From Novosphingobium sp. IK01 (GTDB lineage: Bacteria; Pseudomonadota; Alphaproteobacteria; Sphingomonadales; Sphingomonadaceae): a stretch of 64,000 bases of DNA. Numbering within the stretch: position 1 is the first letter of the stretch; every line of letters starts with the position of its first letter. The position numbers and the translations under genes were made by a program. The notes beneath the pieces were generated by a model that was not told the DNA's origin, did not search any database, and saw only the letters and a list, made by a program, of their open reading frames with translations. This document shows, piece by piece, positions 16,175 to 24,490 of the stretch. The stretch lies in contig NZ_BTFW01000001.1 in the NCBI RefSeq assembly GCF_033242265.1, positions 2,097,001-2,161,000 on the forward strand, written 5' to 3'.

Positions 16175-16776
16175 GCGCGGCCCCCCTCGCCACCGTCACG
16201 GCCCTGAGCCGCCGCCAGATCGGCAGGCGTGTTGATATTGCCCGGCGCGTGCGGAAACGTGACCATGCGCGCGCCCAGCGCCTGCGCCAGCGCCCGCAGC
16301 GAATGGCGCCCGTCACCGGCCAGAATGGCATCGACCACCGCGCCCGCCCCGGCGGGCCAGTGGCCGATCACCGGCTGGCTTTCGCAACAGGCCGGAGGCG
16401 GCGCCAGCAGGGCCAGCCCCTCTGCGTCGATCCCCACGCTATCGACCGCCACGGTCAGCACGCTGGCATAGCCATGGGCCGCCCCATGGTGAAGCGCGGC
16501 GGCGATCCCGCCCAGCGGCCCCATGCCGCCACGCGGGCGATCCGCCAGACAGACCTGCCCCGGCACCGTGCGCCCGACCACCACGACCCCGTCGCAATGC
16601 GCGCCCAGCATGGCGATGGCGCGGTCGAGCAGGCTGCGCCCGTCGAGCAGGGCCAAGGCCTTGTCGCTGCCAAAACGGCTCGACAGACCGCCCGCCAGCA
16701 CTGCGCCCAGAACGCGTCCCGGCTTCTGGTTCGGCTCGCCCATGCGTTTCAACTCCGATCTGGCAGGGTCATCCAT
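16171..16776 (-). CDS. mobA: Molybdenum cofactor guanylyltransferase MobA
   Basis: 201 residues (190 if the internal ATG at 16743 is used). MobA links GMP to molybdopterin to form the MGD cofactor needed by formate dehydrogenases. The nucleotidyltransferase signature GAVLAGGLSSRFGSDKALAL is at the N-terminus and RPRGGMGPLGGIAAAL follows. The usual metal-site sequence appears as AVDSVGID instead of the common D-x-P-F. NINTPADLAAA at the end is typical. Coupled to fdhD. Confidence 0.88.
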   Translation of the reverse strand: MDDPARSELKRMGEPNQKPGRVLGAVLAGGLSSRFGSDKALALLDGRSLLDRAIAMLGAHCDGVVVVGRTVPGQVCLADRPRGGMGPLGGIAAALHHGAAHGYASVLTVAVDSVGIDAEGLALLAPPPACCESQPVIGHWPAGAGAVVDAILAGDGRHSLRALAQALGARMVTFPHAPGNINTPADLAAAQGRDGGEGGRA

Positions 16777-16847
16777 GGCCTCCGGTGTGCGCCGCGCGCG
16801 CCCGTCCGGTCAAATCGAATTCCCGAAGACCTGATAGACCAGTCCTA

Positions 16848-17741
16848 TCAAACAGCACCCAGCGTGCGCGCCACGGTCAGCGCCGCCTTGGCCAGCGGCC
16901 CCATCGGCTGGCGGTCGAGCACGAGCAGCCCCAGCCGCTGCGCCGGATGGATGTCTGCCGCCATCGGGCGCACATCGAACCCGGCCAGCCCCTCGACCAG
17001 CCGCGCATAACCATCGGGCACGATTGTCGCGAACTGTCCCGAACCGACCAGCGACAACAGCGCCACGAGGCTGTCGGCCACCGCGCGCGGTGTCGCCGAA
17101 AGCCCCCGCGCGGCGAACTGCGCGTCGAGTATCCGGCGATACTGCATCCCCCCGTGGAGCAGCACCAGAGGCCGCGCCGCCGCCGCTGCCCATTCGACCA
17201 CCGCGCCCTCCTCTCCCCAGTCACCCCCGGACGGCGCGACATGCAGGAACCCCTCCTCGGCCAGCGGCACGGCCACGACATGGGCCGGGGGATCATGATC
17301 GAGGTATGTCAGCCCGGCATCGCACGAAAGCGCGGCCAGATCCTGCTCGATCTGGCGCGAGGGCGCCTGCTGCACCGCCAGCGACAACCCCGGATAGCGC
17401 TGCAACAGCGCCGCGCCAAAGCGTCCGACGAGCGGCAGCGCCGAGGGAATCGCCGCCAGCCGGAACGGCCCGGAGAGCGGCGCACTGGTGGCCGCCACGG
17501 CCTGGGTCATGCTGCCCATGGCCCCCAGAATCTGCTCGGCCCAGGGCAGCATCGCCTCGCCCTGTTCGGTCAGCCCGACAAAGCGCCGGTCGCGCTCGAC
17601 CAGCCGCTTGCCCAGTTCCTGTTCGAGCGCCACCAGCCCCGCCGAAAGCGTGGGCTGCGAAACCCCGCATTCCGCCGCCGCACGGGCAAAATGACGGTGG
17701 CGCGCAAGGGCCACGAAATACCGCAGATGGCGCAACTGCAT
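16848..17741 (-). CDS. LysR-family transcriptional regulator, probably of formate dehydrogenase genes
   Basis: 297 residues from MQLRHLRYFVALARHRHFARAA, the LysR winged-helix start; the frame is open upstream to 17846 but that extension lacks family sequence. The HTH covers about residues 15-60 (SQPTLSAGLVALEQELGKRL). The rest is a substrate-binding domain. Regulators of this subgroup commonly stand next to fds/fdh operons, and here fdhD-mobA follow on the same strand after a short gap. The target is inferred from context. Confidence 0.88.
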   Translation of the reverse strand: MQLRHLRYFVALARHRHFARAAAECGVSQPTLSAGLVALEQELGKRLVERDRRFVGLTEQGEAMLPWAEQILGAMGSMTQAVAATSAPLSGPFRLAAIPSALPLVGRFGAALLQRYPGLSLAVQQAPSRQIEQDLAALSCDAGLTYLDHDPPAHVVAVPLAEEGFLHVAPSGGDWGEEGAVVEWAAAAARPLVLLHGGMQYRRILDAQFAARGLSATPRAVADSLVALLSLVGSGQFATIVPDGYARLVEGLAGFDVRPMAADIHPAQRLGLLVLDRQPMGPLAKAALTVARTLGAV

Positions 17742-17961
17742 GGCCCGGCGCAGACTCCTCCAGAACTGAGAGACCGGCTCTATCACGGCAGGGCCGGAAT
17801 TCCATCGCCCCCGCTCCTGCGCGCAAGGGGAAACCGCAGCCATCACGGCTCCAATCGCTTCATTCCCGTGCGATCCACACGCCCGCGCCGCCTCAGTAGC
17901 GATTACTAAGGGTCATCCCGATGAGGCCATGATCCGAACGGACAGGAACGAGGCGCAAACC

Positions 17962-18195
17962 ATGCCAGCCGACCCCGCACGCCCTTCCACACCCCCATCT
18001 CCCCCGCTTTTCCTGGTGGGTCACAGCACGCCCATGCGCGCGGTGCTGCGCCTCATGGCCGAGCGGGACCTGCCGATGGTGGGCGTGGTCGATCCGCTCG
18101 GGCGGGTGGTCGGGGCCATCGGCGATGGCGAATTGCGCCGCCACCTCCACGGCCTCCTCGTGGCCTGCGCCCACGACGTCATGCGCCCGGCCTGA
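17962..18195 (+). CDS. Small half-CBS protein resembling the C-terminal part of KpsF/KdsD
   Basis: 77 residues. After a Pro-rich N-terminus, LVGHSTPMRAVLRLMAERDLPMVGVVDPLGRVVGAIGDGELRRHLHG reads as a single CBS motif. It closely resembles the last CBS repeat of arabinose-5-phosphate isomerases (KpsF/KdsD, ending in DGDLRR). No sugar isomerase domain is present here. It overlaps the kpsM-like start by one base (TGATG), so it heads the export operon. It may be a ligand sensor or a decayed remnant of kpsF. An ATG at 17929 is an alternative start. Confidence 0.65.
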   Translation: MPADPARPSTPPSPPLFLVGHSTPMRAVLRLMAERDLPMVGVVDPLGRVVGAIGDGELRRHLHGLLVACAHDVMRPA

Positions 18196-19004
18196 TGGAC
18201 CAGACCTTCCCCCCCCTCACGCGCCCGCCCCGCCCGCCACTGGTAGTCACGCTGTGCGTCTGGCGTGCGCTCATGCTGCGCGAGGCGCTGGCCCGGCTCT
18301 TTGCAACGCGCATTTCATGGGCCTGGGTCCTGTTCGAGCCGGTGTTCCATGTCGCTTACCTGCTCGCGCTCTATGCCGCCGTGCGCATTCATGCGGTGGG
18401 CAACCTCGACACGCCGGTGTGGATCATGGTCGGCATCCAGACCTACTTCCTCTTCCGCAAGACCGCCGATCACGTCGCCGGGGCCCCGGCGGACAACAGC
18501 GCGCTCTTTGCCTATCGGCAGGTCAAGCCGGTCGACACGCTGATCGCGCGGGCCCTGCTCGAAGGGGTAACCTGGCTGGTCGTCACCGCGCTGCTGGCCG
18601 GGGGTCTCGCGCTCTGGGGCCATCCTTTCGCGCCGGACACGCCGCTCACAATGATCGCCGCCTGGGTGGCGATGTGGCTGCTGGGCACCGGCTTTGCGAT
18701 GATCGTCTCGGCCTCGACCGCGCTCATGCGCGAGACGCGGCAAATGCTGCACATCGTGCTGCGCCCGCTCTACCTGATCTCGGGGGTGATGTTTCCGCTC
18801 GCCACGCTGCCCGCGCCCTGGCGGCAGGTGCTGATGCTCAATCCGCTCGCCCACGGGGTCGAACTCGCGCGCATGGGGCTCTCGCGCGGCTATCACGCCG
18901 TGCCCGAGACGGACGCGGGCTATCTGTGGGGCTGGGTGCTGGTCGTGGTCGGGCTGGGCCTGTCGCTGCAACTGACCCTCGCGCACAAGGTCGCGGCGCG
19001 GTGA
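18195..19004 (+). CDS. Capsule polysaccharide ABC exporter, membrane protein (KpsM-like)
   Basis: 269 residues with about six membrane segments in the ABC-2 arrangement. Family blocks are ALMLREALARLFATRISWAWVLFEP at the start, VWIMVGIQTYFLFRKT and LYLISGVMFPLATLPAPWRQVLMLNPLAHGVELAR near the end. It forms the pore with the KpsT-like ATPase and moves polysaccharide across the inner membrane. Start and stop overlap the neighbours (TGATG upstream, GTGA downstream), so subunits are made together. Confidence 0.92.
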   Translation: MDQTFPPLTRPPRPPLVVTLCVWRALMLREALARLFATRISWAWVLFEPVFHVAYLLALYAAVRIHAVGNLDTPVWIMVGIQTYFLFRKTADHVAGAPADNSALFAYRQVKPVDTLIARALLEGVTWLVVTALLAGGLALWGHPFAPDTPLTMIAAWVAMWLLGTGFAMIVSASTALMRETRQMLHIVLRPLYLISGVMFPLATLPAPWRQVLMLNPLAHGVELARMGLSRGYHAVPETDAGYLWGWVLVVVGLGLSLQLTLAHKVAAR

Positions 19005-19666
19005 TCGTCGCGCGCGGCCTCTCCAAACGCTACATGACCGCCCATGGCGCGGGCCCATGGGTGCTCGACGACGTGAACTTCGTGATCCCCCCGCGCGTGA
19101 GCGTGGGCATCCTGGGGGCCAACGGCGCGGGCAAGTCCACCCTGCTGCGCATTCTGGCGGGCGTCGACAAGCCCACGCGCGGGCAAGTGGAACGGCACTG
19201 CCGGGTGTCGTGGCCGCTGGGCTTTGGCGGCGGGCTTCAGGGCACGCTGACCGGGCGGCAGAACGCGCGCTTCGTCTGCCGCATCCACGGCCACGAGGAC
19301 GACATCCCCGAACGCCTCGCCCGGATCGCCGAATTTGCCGCCCTGGGTGACCGTTTCGACCAGCCGATCCGCACCTATTCGACCGGCATGGCCGCGCGGC
19401 TGCGCTTTGCCATCTCGCTGGCCTTCGATTTCGACGTCTACATCTCGGACGAGGCGACGGCAGCGGGTGATGCCACCTTCCGCGCCCGCGCGGCGGCCGA
19501 ATTCCGCCGCCGCGCCAGCCAGGCCAGCGTGATCATGGTCAGCCACGATCCGGGCACGCTCAAGCGCTTCTGCACGGCAGGCATGCTGCTCCACGCAGGC
19601 AAGCTCACCTGGTTCGACCATCTAGGCGACGCCGTGAAGGCCTATAAGGACACCCTCCCCAAATGA
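19001..19666 (+). CDS. Capsule polysaccharide ABC exporter, ATP-binding protein (KpsT-like)
   Basis: 221 residues from a GTG overlapping the kpsM-like stop by 4 bases. Walker A GANGAGKST at residues 39-47, signature region TYSTGMAARLRFAISLAF near residue 125, Walker B-like YISDEATAAGD and the switch His in VSHDPGTLKRFC. The shortened Walker B and TYSTGM signature are those of the capsule/O-antigen exporter ATPases. No C-terminal carbohydrate-binding domain is present, so it belongs to the KpsT rather than the Wzt type. Confidence 0.92.
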   Translation: MIVARGLSKRYMTAHGAGPWVLDDVNFVIPPRVSVGILGANGAGKSTLLRILAGVDKPTRGQVERHCRVSWPLGFGGGLQGTLTGRQNARFVCRIHGHEDDIPERLARIAEFAALGDRFDQPIRTYSTGMAARLRFAISLAFDFDVYISDEATAAGDATFRARAAAEFRRRASQASVIMVSHDPGTLKRFCTAGMLLHAGKLTWFDHLGDAVKAYKDTLPK

Positions 19667-20904
19667 CCGCGCCCACGATCCTGGCCGATCCGCCCTCTTC
19701 GCATCCGCCCACTTCCCATCCGCAACACGCGGATCAAAAGCCCGCCCCCGCTGCCGAGATACCAGCCATGGCCCCATCCTTCCCCCTGCCCGCCCTGCGT
19801 CCTGCCCGCCGCGCCTTGCGTGTGCGCCACATCGTGCTCGGTCTGGCTACGGCAAGCTCGCTGCTGGCCGGGCTCTACTGGGGGCTGCTCGCCTCGGACC
19901 TCTATGTCTGCGAGGCGCAAGTCGTGGTCGTGCGGGCGGACATGGGCGGGGTCGATCCGGGGGGGCTGGGCGGATTGCTCTCGGGCCTGCCGGGCGGGGG
20001 CAACCGGGCCGACCAGATGCTGCTGCGCAGCCACCTGCTCTCGCTCGATATGCTCGCCCGCCTCGATGCAGAGCTGCACTTGCGCCAGCGCTATGCCGAT
20101 CATGCCCACGATCCATTGGCCCGCCTTCGCGATGCCCATGCCCCGCTCGCCCGCTTTGCCGATTACATGAAGCGGCGCATCGCAATCGATTACGACGACA
20201 ACGAAGGCGTCCTCCATGTCGAGGCGGCGGCCTTCGATCCCCAGACCGCGCAGGCCATCGTCGCCACGATGCTGCGCGAAGGCGCGCAGTTCATGAACCG
20301 CAACGACCACCGCCTCGCGCAAGTGCAGGTCGATTTCCTCTCGGGCGAGGCCCAGCGCATGGGCGCCCGCAACGAAGCTGCGCGCAAGGCCCTGCTCGCC
20401 TATCAGAACAAGGCCGGGATGGTCTCGCCCGAAGACACCCTGCAATCGGTTGCAGGCACCATCGCCCAGCTCGAGGCGCGGCGCAGCGCCTTGCAGACCC
20501 AGTTGGGCACGCTCGAAGCCTATCTCGTCCCCAGCCATCCCGATGTCGTCGCCTTGCGCCAGCAGATCGCGGCGGTCGATGGCGAACTCGCGCGCGAGCG
20601 GGACCGCGCCGCCTCGAACGCGCCCGGCGCCCTCAACCGCAGCGCCGACGCCTTCCGCCAGCTCGAACAGGAAGCCCAGTTCAGCCAGGGCCTCTACCAG
20701 ACCACGCTGGCCGCGCTCGAAAAGGGGCGGATCACCGCGATGCAGGCGATGAAGCAGGTCTCGGTGATCCAGTCGCCCAGCCTGCCCGAGTATCCCGCCC
20801 GGCCCCGCCGCTTCGTCAACACGCTGGTCTTCACCCTCGCCGCCTTCCTGACGGCGGGCATCGCGCTGCTGCTGGTGGCCGTGGTGCGCGACCACATCGA
20901 TTGA
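19663..20904 (+). CDS. Capsule export inner-membrane periplasmic protein (KpsE/CtrB/BexC-like)
   Basis: 413 residues. Two membrane segments, about residues 55-77 and 388-410, bracket a periplasmic domain with coiled-coil stretches (RRSALQTQLGTLEAYLVPSHPDVV). The C-terminal PARPRRFVNTLVFTLAAFLTAGIAL is the typical end of PCP-type export proteins. It links the ABC transporter to the outer-membrane channel. The first 45 residues are a Pro-rich cytoplasmic tail. ATGA overlap with the ATPase gene. Confidence 0.9.
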   Translation: MTAPTILADPPSSHPPTSHPQHADQKPAPAAEIPAMAPSFPLPALRPARRALRVRHIVLGLATASSLLAGLYWGLLASDLYVCEAQVVVVRADMGGVDPGGLGGLLSGLPGGGNRADQMLLRSHLLSLDMLARLDAELHLRQRYADHAHDPLARLRDAHAPLARFADYMKRRIAIDYDDNEGVLHVEAAAFDPQTAQAIVATMLREGAQFMNRNDHRLAQVQVDFLSGEAQRMGARNEAARKALLAYQNKAGMVSPEDTLQSVAGTIAQLEARRSALQTQLGTLEAYLVPSHPDVVALRQQIAAVDGELARERDRAASNAPGALNRSADAFRQLEQEAQFSQGLYQTTLAALEKGRITAMQAMKQVSVIQSPSLPEYPARPRRFVNTLVFTLAAFLTAGIALLLVAVVRDHID

Positions 20905-20949
20905 TCCCATTCCCGGCTCCTTTTGCGGGGCCTGCCAAGGACTGCGCCC

Positions 20950-22785
20950 ATGCGCCCCACTCGCTTCCTGATGATCAGCCTCCTGATTGCCGGCCCGACT
21001 CTCAGCTCCCCTTGCGCGCTGGCGCAGGGCCTGCCGCCCGGCCTTGCCGGTCAGGCGCTGCAACAGGCCGACCCGGCCACACTGGCCGCGCTGGTCGGCT
21101 CGCTGGGGCCGGGCGCGGTCGCTTCGGCCACCGGGAATGCCGCCACCACGGCCCCCGTCCCGAATGGCATGGCCGCGCCGACGCTGCCCTCGATCGTCCC
21201 CACGCTGGCCACCCCGCTGGCGACCGCCATCGACGCGGGCGCCCCGCCGGTCGTGCCCGGCGCGATGTCCCCGCTCGACAGCGCGGCCAATCTGGCCAGC
21301 CCGGTCTTCGGCGCGCGGCTGTTCACCGGGGCCTTCGCCCGCGCCGGGTCCGCGCGATTCAACCCCGATTACATGGTCACCCCCGGCGACAGGGTGGTGC
21401 TGCGACTGTGGGGCGCGTTCCAGTTCGCGCAAGTCCAGACGGTCGATCCGCAAGGCAATGTCTTCCTGCCCAATATCGGCCCGGTCGCGCTGGGCGGCGT
21501 GCGCAATGCCGATCTGCAACGCGTGGTAGCGGGCGCCGCGGCGGGCACCTTTCGCAGCAATGTCTATGTCTATGCCGCGCTGGCCGAGGCGCAGCCGGTG
21601 CGCGTCTATGTCGGCGGCTTCGTGCGCCGCCCCGGCCTCTATGATGGCACCAGCATGGACGGCCTGCTCCACTATCTCGATGCGGCAGGCGGCATCGACC
21701 CGGATCGCGGCACGTTCATCGATGTCGAGGTCAAGCGCGGCAGCCAGGTGCGCGCCCGCGTCAACCTCTACCAGTTCCTGTTCCGGGGCCTGATGGCGCC
21801 CGTCGCGCTGGCCGATGGCGACGTGATCTTCGTGGGCCCCCGCCAGCAGACGGTGACGGTGACGGGGCTGGCCAACAATCCCAACATCTTCGAATTTCCG
21901 CGCCAGTCCCACCCGACAACCGCCGATGTCATGCTGCTCGCCGCGCCCCAACCGGCCGCCACCCACATCCGCATCACCCGGATGACCGGCCCTGTCCGCA
22001 ATGTCGAATATCACCCCATCGCACAGGCAGGCGCGGTGCCGGTGGCCGATGGCGACACCCTCGAATTCACCGCCGACAAGAAAGCCGGCACGATCACCGT
22101 GCGGATCGAGGGCGAGCACGACAGCGCGCAGGAATATGTGCTGCCCTATGGCGCGCGGCTGGGCGATCTCCTGCGGCAGGTCCACTTTTCAGACCGCTCG
22201 GACGAGGCGAGCATCCAGCTTTTCCGCCAGAGCGTCCACGACCGCCAGAAGACCATGCTGGAGACCAGCCTGCGCAGCCTCGAACAATCGGTGCTCACCG
22301 CCCGCTCGGGCACCAACGAGGAATCGCAATTGCGCCGCAACGAGGCCGATCAGGTGCTCGCGTGGATCGACCGCGCGCGCAAGGTCGAACCCATCGGCCA
22401 GGTCGTCGTCGGACATGGCCCCACGCGCGACGATCTCCTGCTCGAAAACGGCGACCTGCTGCGCGTCCCCACGCGCGACGGGCTCGTGCTGGTCAGCGGC
22501 GAAGTGCTGTTCCCCAATGCCGTCGCGTGGCAACCGGGCCTCGATGCGCAAGCCTATGTCGCCCGCGCGGGCGGCTTCACCCCCAACGGGGCCCACAAGC
22601 GAATCGTCGTTGCCCATGCCGACGGCAGTTTCGAGGACGTTGCCCCCACCAGCCAGTCGCTGCGCACCGGCGACGAACTGCTCGTCCTCCCCCGGCTCGA
22701 CACCAAGTCGCGCCAGATGTGGAAGGATATTACCCAGATCCTCTACCAGCTCGCCGTCAGCGCCCGTGTCGTGCTGGGCCTGTAA
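20950..22785 (+). CDS. Polysaccharide export outer-membrane protein (KpsD/Wza-type, SLBB domains)
   Basis: 611 residues with a signal peptide ending near PCALAQG. The poly_export domain shows FNPDYMVTPGDRVVLRLWGAF and VQTVDPQGNVFLPNIGPVALGGV. At least three SLBB-like units follow (VRVYVGGFVRRPGLYDG, RIEGEHDSAQEYVLPYG, VLVSGEVLFPNAVAW). It forms the outer-membrane exit for the polysaccharide. The Cys near the cleavage site does not sit in a proper lipobox, so it is probably not a lipoprotein. AAGGA lies 8 bases before the chosen ATG. Confidence 0.9.
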   Translation: MRPTRFLMISLLIAGPTLSSPCALAQGLPPGLAGQALQQADPATLAALVGSLGPGAVASATGNAATTAPVPNGMAAPTLPSIVPTLATPLATAIDAGAPPVVPGAMSPLDSAANLASPVFGARLFTGAFARAGSARFNPDYMVTPGDRVVLRLWGAFQFAQVQTVDPQGNVFLPNIGPVALGGVRNADLQRVVAGAAAGTFRSNVYVYAALAEAQPVRVYVGGFVRRPGLYDGTSMDGLLHYLDAAGGIDPDRGTFIDVEVKRGSQVRARVNLYQFLFRGLMAPVALADGDVIFVGPRQQTVTVTGLANNPNIFEFPRQSHPTTADVMLLAAPQPAATHIRITRMTGPVRNVEYHPIAQAGAVPVADGDTLEFTADKKAGTITVRIEGEHDSAQEYVLPYGARLGDLLRQVHFSDRSDEASIQLFRQSVHDRQKTMLETSLRSLEQSVLTARSGTNEESQLRRNEADQVLAWIDRARKVEPIGQVVVGHGPTRDDLLLENGDLLRVPTRDGLVLVSGEVLFPNAVAWQPGLDAQAYVARAGGFTPNGAHKRIVVAHADGSFEDVAPTSQSLRTGDELLVLPRLDTKSRQMWKDITQILYQLAVSARVVLGL

Positions 22786-22942
22786 CCTCCCGGCGAAGCG
22801 CCAGAAGCTCGCCTTCACCACATGAAATCAAGCACCTGACCCCATCCCCTGTTAACACATTTTTCCAATTGTGTTCATAGCCCCTGCAGGTTGCAACGGC
22901 TAGATCCAGACCCAGCAAGGATCACCAAAAAGGGATATCTCC

Positions 22943-23293
22943 ATGTTCAAGTCATCCAAGGTCGGCGTGGTGTCTGCTGTTGCGGCACTGGCCACTTTCG
23001 CCACCGCCGCCATCCCCACCACGTCGTTCGCCCGCGACAATGGCCGTGATCGCTATGAGGACTCGCGCTATGACAACCACGGTCGCGACCGCCGCGACTA
23101 CCGCCACCGCTGCGGCAGCGGCGACGGCGCCGTAGGCACGATCGCGGGCGGCGCGGGCGGTGCCCTGCTCGGCAATGCTCTGGGCGGTGGCACGCTGGGC
23201 ACGATCGCCGGCGGCGTCGGCGGCGCCCTGGTCGGCCGCACCCTCGACAAGCAGCACACCCGCAACCGCAACCGCGAACGCAACGGCTGCTGA
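22943..23293 (+). CDS. Glycine-zipper 2TM-type secreted protein
   Basis: 116 residues. Signal peptide (VVSAVAALATFATAAIP...SFARD), a charged Arg/Asp/Tyr-rich stretch, and then two glycine-zipper repeats (AGGAGGALLGNALGGGTLG, IAGGVGGALVGRTLD). Such proteins insert in or associate with the outer membrane; many are annotated as Rickettsia 17-kDa-like surface antigens. AAAGGG precedes the ATG and a strong terminator follows, so it is a single-gene unit inserted between the export and synthesis parts of the polysaccharide locus. Confidence 0.82.
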   Translation: MFKSSKVGVVSAVAALATFATAAIPTTSFARDNGRDRYEDSRYDNHGRDRRDYRHRCGSGDGAVGTIAGGAGGALLGNALGGGTLGTIAGGVGGALVGRTLDKQHTRNRNRERNGC

Positions 23294-23314
23294 AAACACC
23301 CGTAAATCACGCAA

Positions 23315-23355
23315 GCCGCCGCATTCCTTGCCGGACTGCGGCGGCGTTTGTTTTT
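23315..23355 (+). terminator. Rho-independent terminator of the glycine-zipper gene
   Basis: A 9-bp stem, GCCGCCGCA with TGCGGCGGC, encloses a 13-base loop and is followed by GTTTGTTTTT. It starts 22 bases after the stop codon. Confidence 0.88.
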
Positions 23356-23400
23356 CCACTTCCTGTTAAAGCGGGCACTCTGCGGCCACCCCATGGCCGA

Positions 23401-23892
23401 TCAGGGTGTATGCGCAGCAGACAATTCCGCTGCCGGGTATGCGGCTAACTCCGCACGCAACTGGCGGATGAACGGTTCGGGGTCGTCGACCCGCAAGGCG
23501 ATCACGTGAAAGGCGGGTCTGCGTCGTTTGAAGCCCTCGCGGGGGAGCGGGGCGCACAGCGACAGCATGACATTGGGCCAGAACAGGAACGCCGTGTTCC
23601 AGGTCGGAGGCGCGCGCACGCTGTCCGGGGCGACCTCGGTTTCGACATGGGCCAGTGCGGAAAAGGGAATCAGGCGGTCGAACAACACGCCACCGCGCAA
23701 GCGCAGGCCATCGGCTTCGAGCAGGATCGGGCGCAAGCGGAACGACTTGATCAGGCCGACCAGAGTGACCAGCGCCACACTGCTGATCAGCGACATGATC
23801 AGAGCCGCCGTCCGGCTCCAATGGCTCACCAGCAGGTGAACCACCGTCAGTTCCACCAGCGACAGGCACAACAGCGCCACCCCCATCGGCAT
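23401..23892 (-). CDS. Hypothetical two-segment membrane protein, start uncertain
   Basis: 163 residues from the ATG at 23892. Two hydrophobic segments (MGVALLCLSLVELTVVHLLV and ALIMSLISSVALVTLVGLI) are followed by a PH-like beta-rich soluble part (RLRPILLEADGLRLRGG). I do not recognise the family. The frame stays open 30 codons upstream (IRIALFRWGDEPDVPDGARAF...) to a TAA at 23983-23985 without any ATG, GTG or TTG. The protein either starts at 23892, uses a rare codon, or is truncated at its 5' end. Confidence 0.6.
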   Translation of the reverse strand: MPMGVALLCLSLVELTVVHLLVSHWSRTAALIMSLISSVALVTLVGLIKSFRLRPILLEADGLRLRGGVLFDRLIPFSALAHVETEVAPDSVRAPPTWNTAFLFWPNVMLSLCAPLPREGFKRRRPAFHVIALRVDDPEPFIRQLRAELAAYPAAELSAAHTP

Positions 23893-23982
23893 GATCTGCT
23901 GATGGTAGGAAAAGGCCCGCGCCCCGTCGGGAACGTCGGGCTCGTCCCCCCACCGGAACAGGGCGATCCGAATTGCTCCAGT

Positions 23983-24490
23983 TTAGAATTAAATACTGAG
24001 TATTGGCGCGAATGTACTTCGCGATTGCACCGGGATTGATTGCTTCCGGATGTTTCCATGCTCGCCAAGGGAGGAAAACTAAGTGATCCTCCGTTCATCA
24101 GTTCAAGCAGAAGGAAAGTGGGAGGGGCGAAATCGTGAGCCTGACATCGCAAGATCCGGATCACGAGGCATAACCGCAAGGATTGGCCGCCAGCGTGGCG
24201 GCGGCTCCGGCCATCCATCCACTGGCCGAACCGCCGCCCGCACCGGCTGATTTCCGCATGTGTTCGGGCCTGTCAGGGGTGCCCGTTTCGGGAGCCTCCT
24301 GTTCAGGGCTTCCTATGCAGAGGGCGCCATCTGGAAATGGCATTCCAAGACGCCGTTCGAGGGCGCCTGTTCAGGCCCGACATCACCTGTCTGGCCCTCG
24401 CCCTACCGTTTTTTGGGCAACGTCCATCGTAGCGTGGCGAAATTAAGCCTTTCGCCACGGGGAAACACGTAAGGAAAGGGGGATAGCGCC
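23983..24490. other. Intergenic region before the polysaccharide synthesis genes
   Basis: About 500 bases with no gene I can support. It contains an AT-rich patch at 23981-24010 with the inverted repeat AATAC-TGA-GTATT (23992-24004), a possible operator or promoter for rightward transcription. AAGGGGG at 24475-24481 is the binding site for the following dehydrogenase gene. Part of 24250-24440 has coding-like composition, but its frames are short and match nothing I know. Confidence 0.4.

Noticed and set aside
19642..22185. Very long open frame on the minus strand opposite the kpsE-kpsD genes
   Set aside because: It is antisense to clearly recognised genes and its translation is His/Arg/Gly-rich with no family features. 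GC-rich codon bias leaves such frames open by chance.
24161..24446. Possible small gene or gene remnant before wecC
   Set aside because: Frames are short, overlap each other on both strands, lack binding sites and match no family I know.
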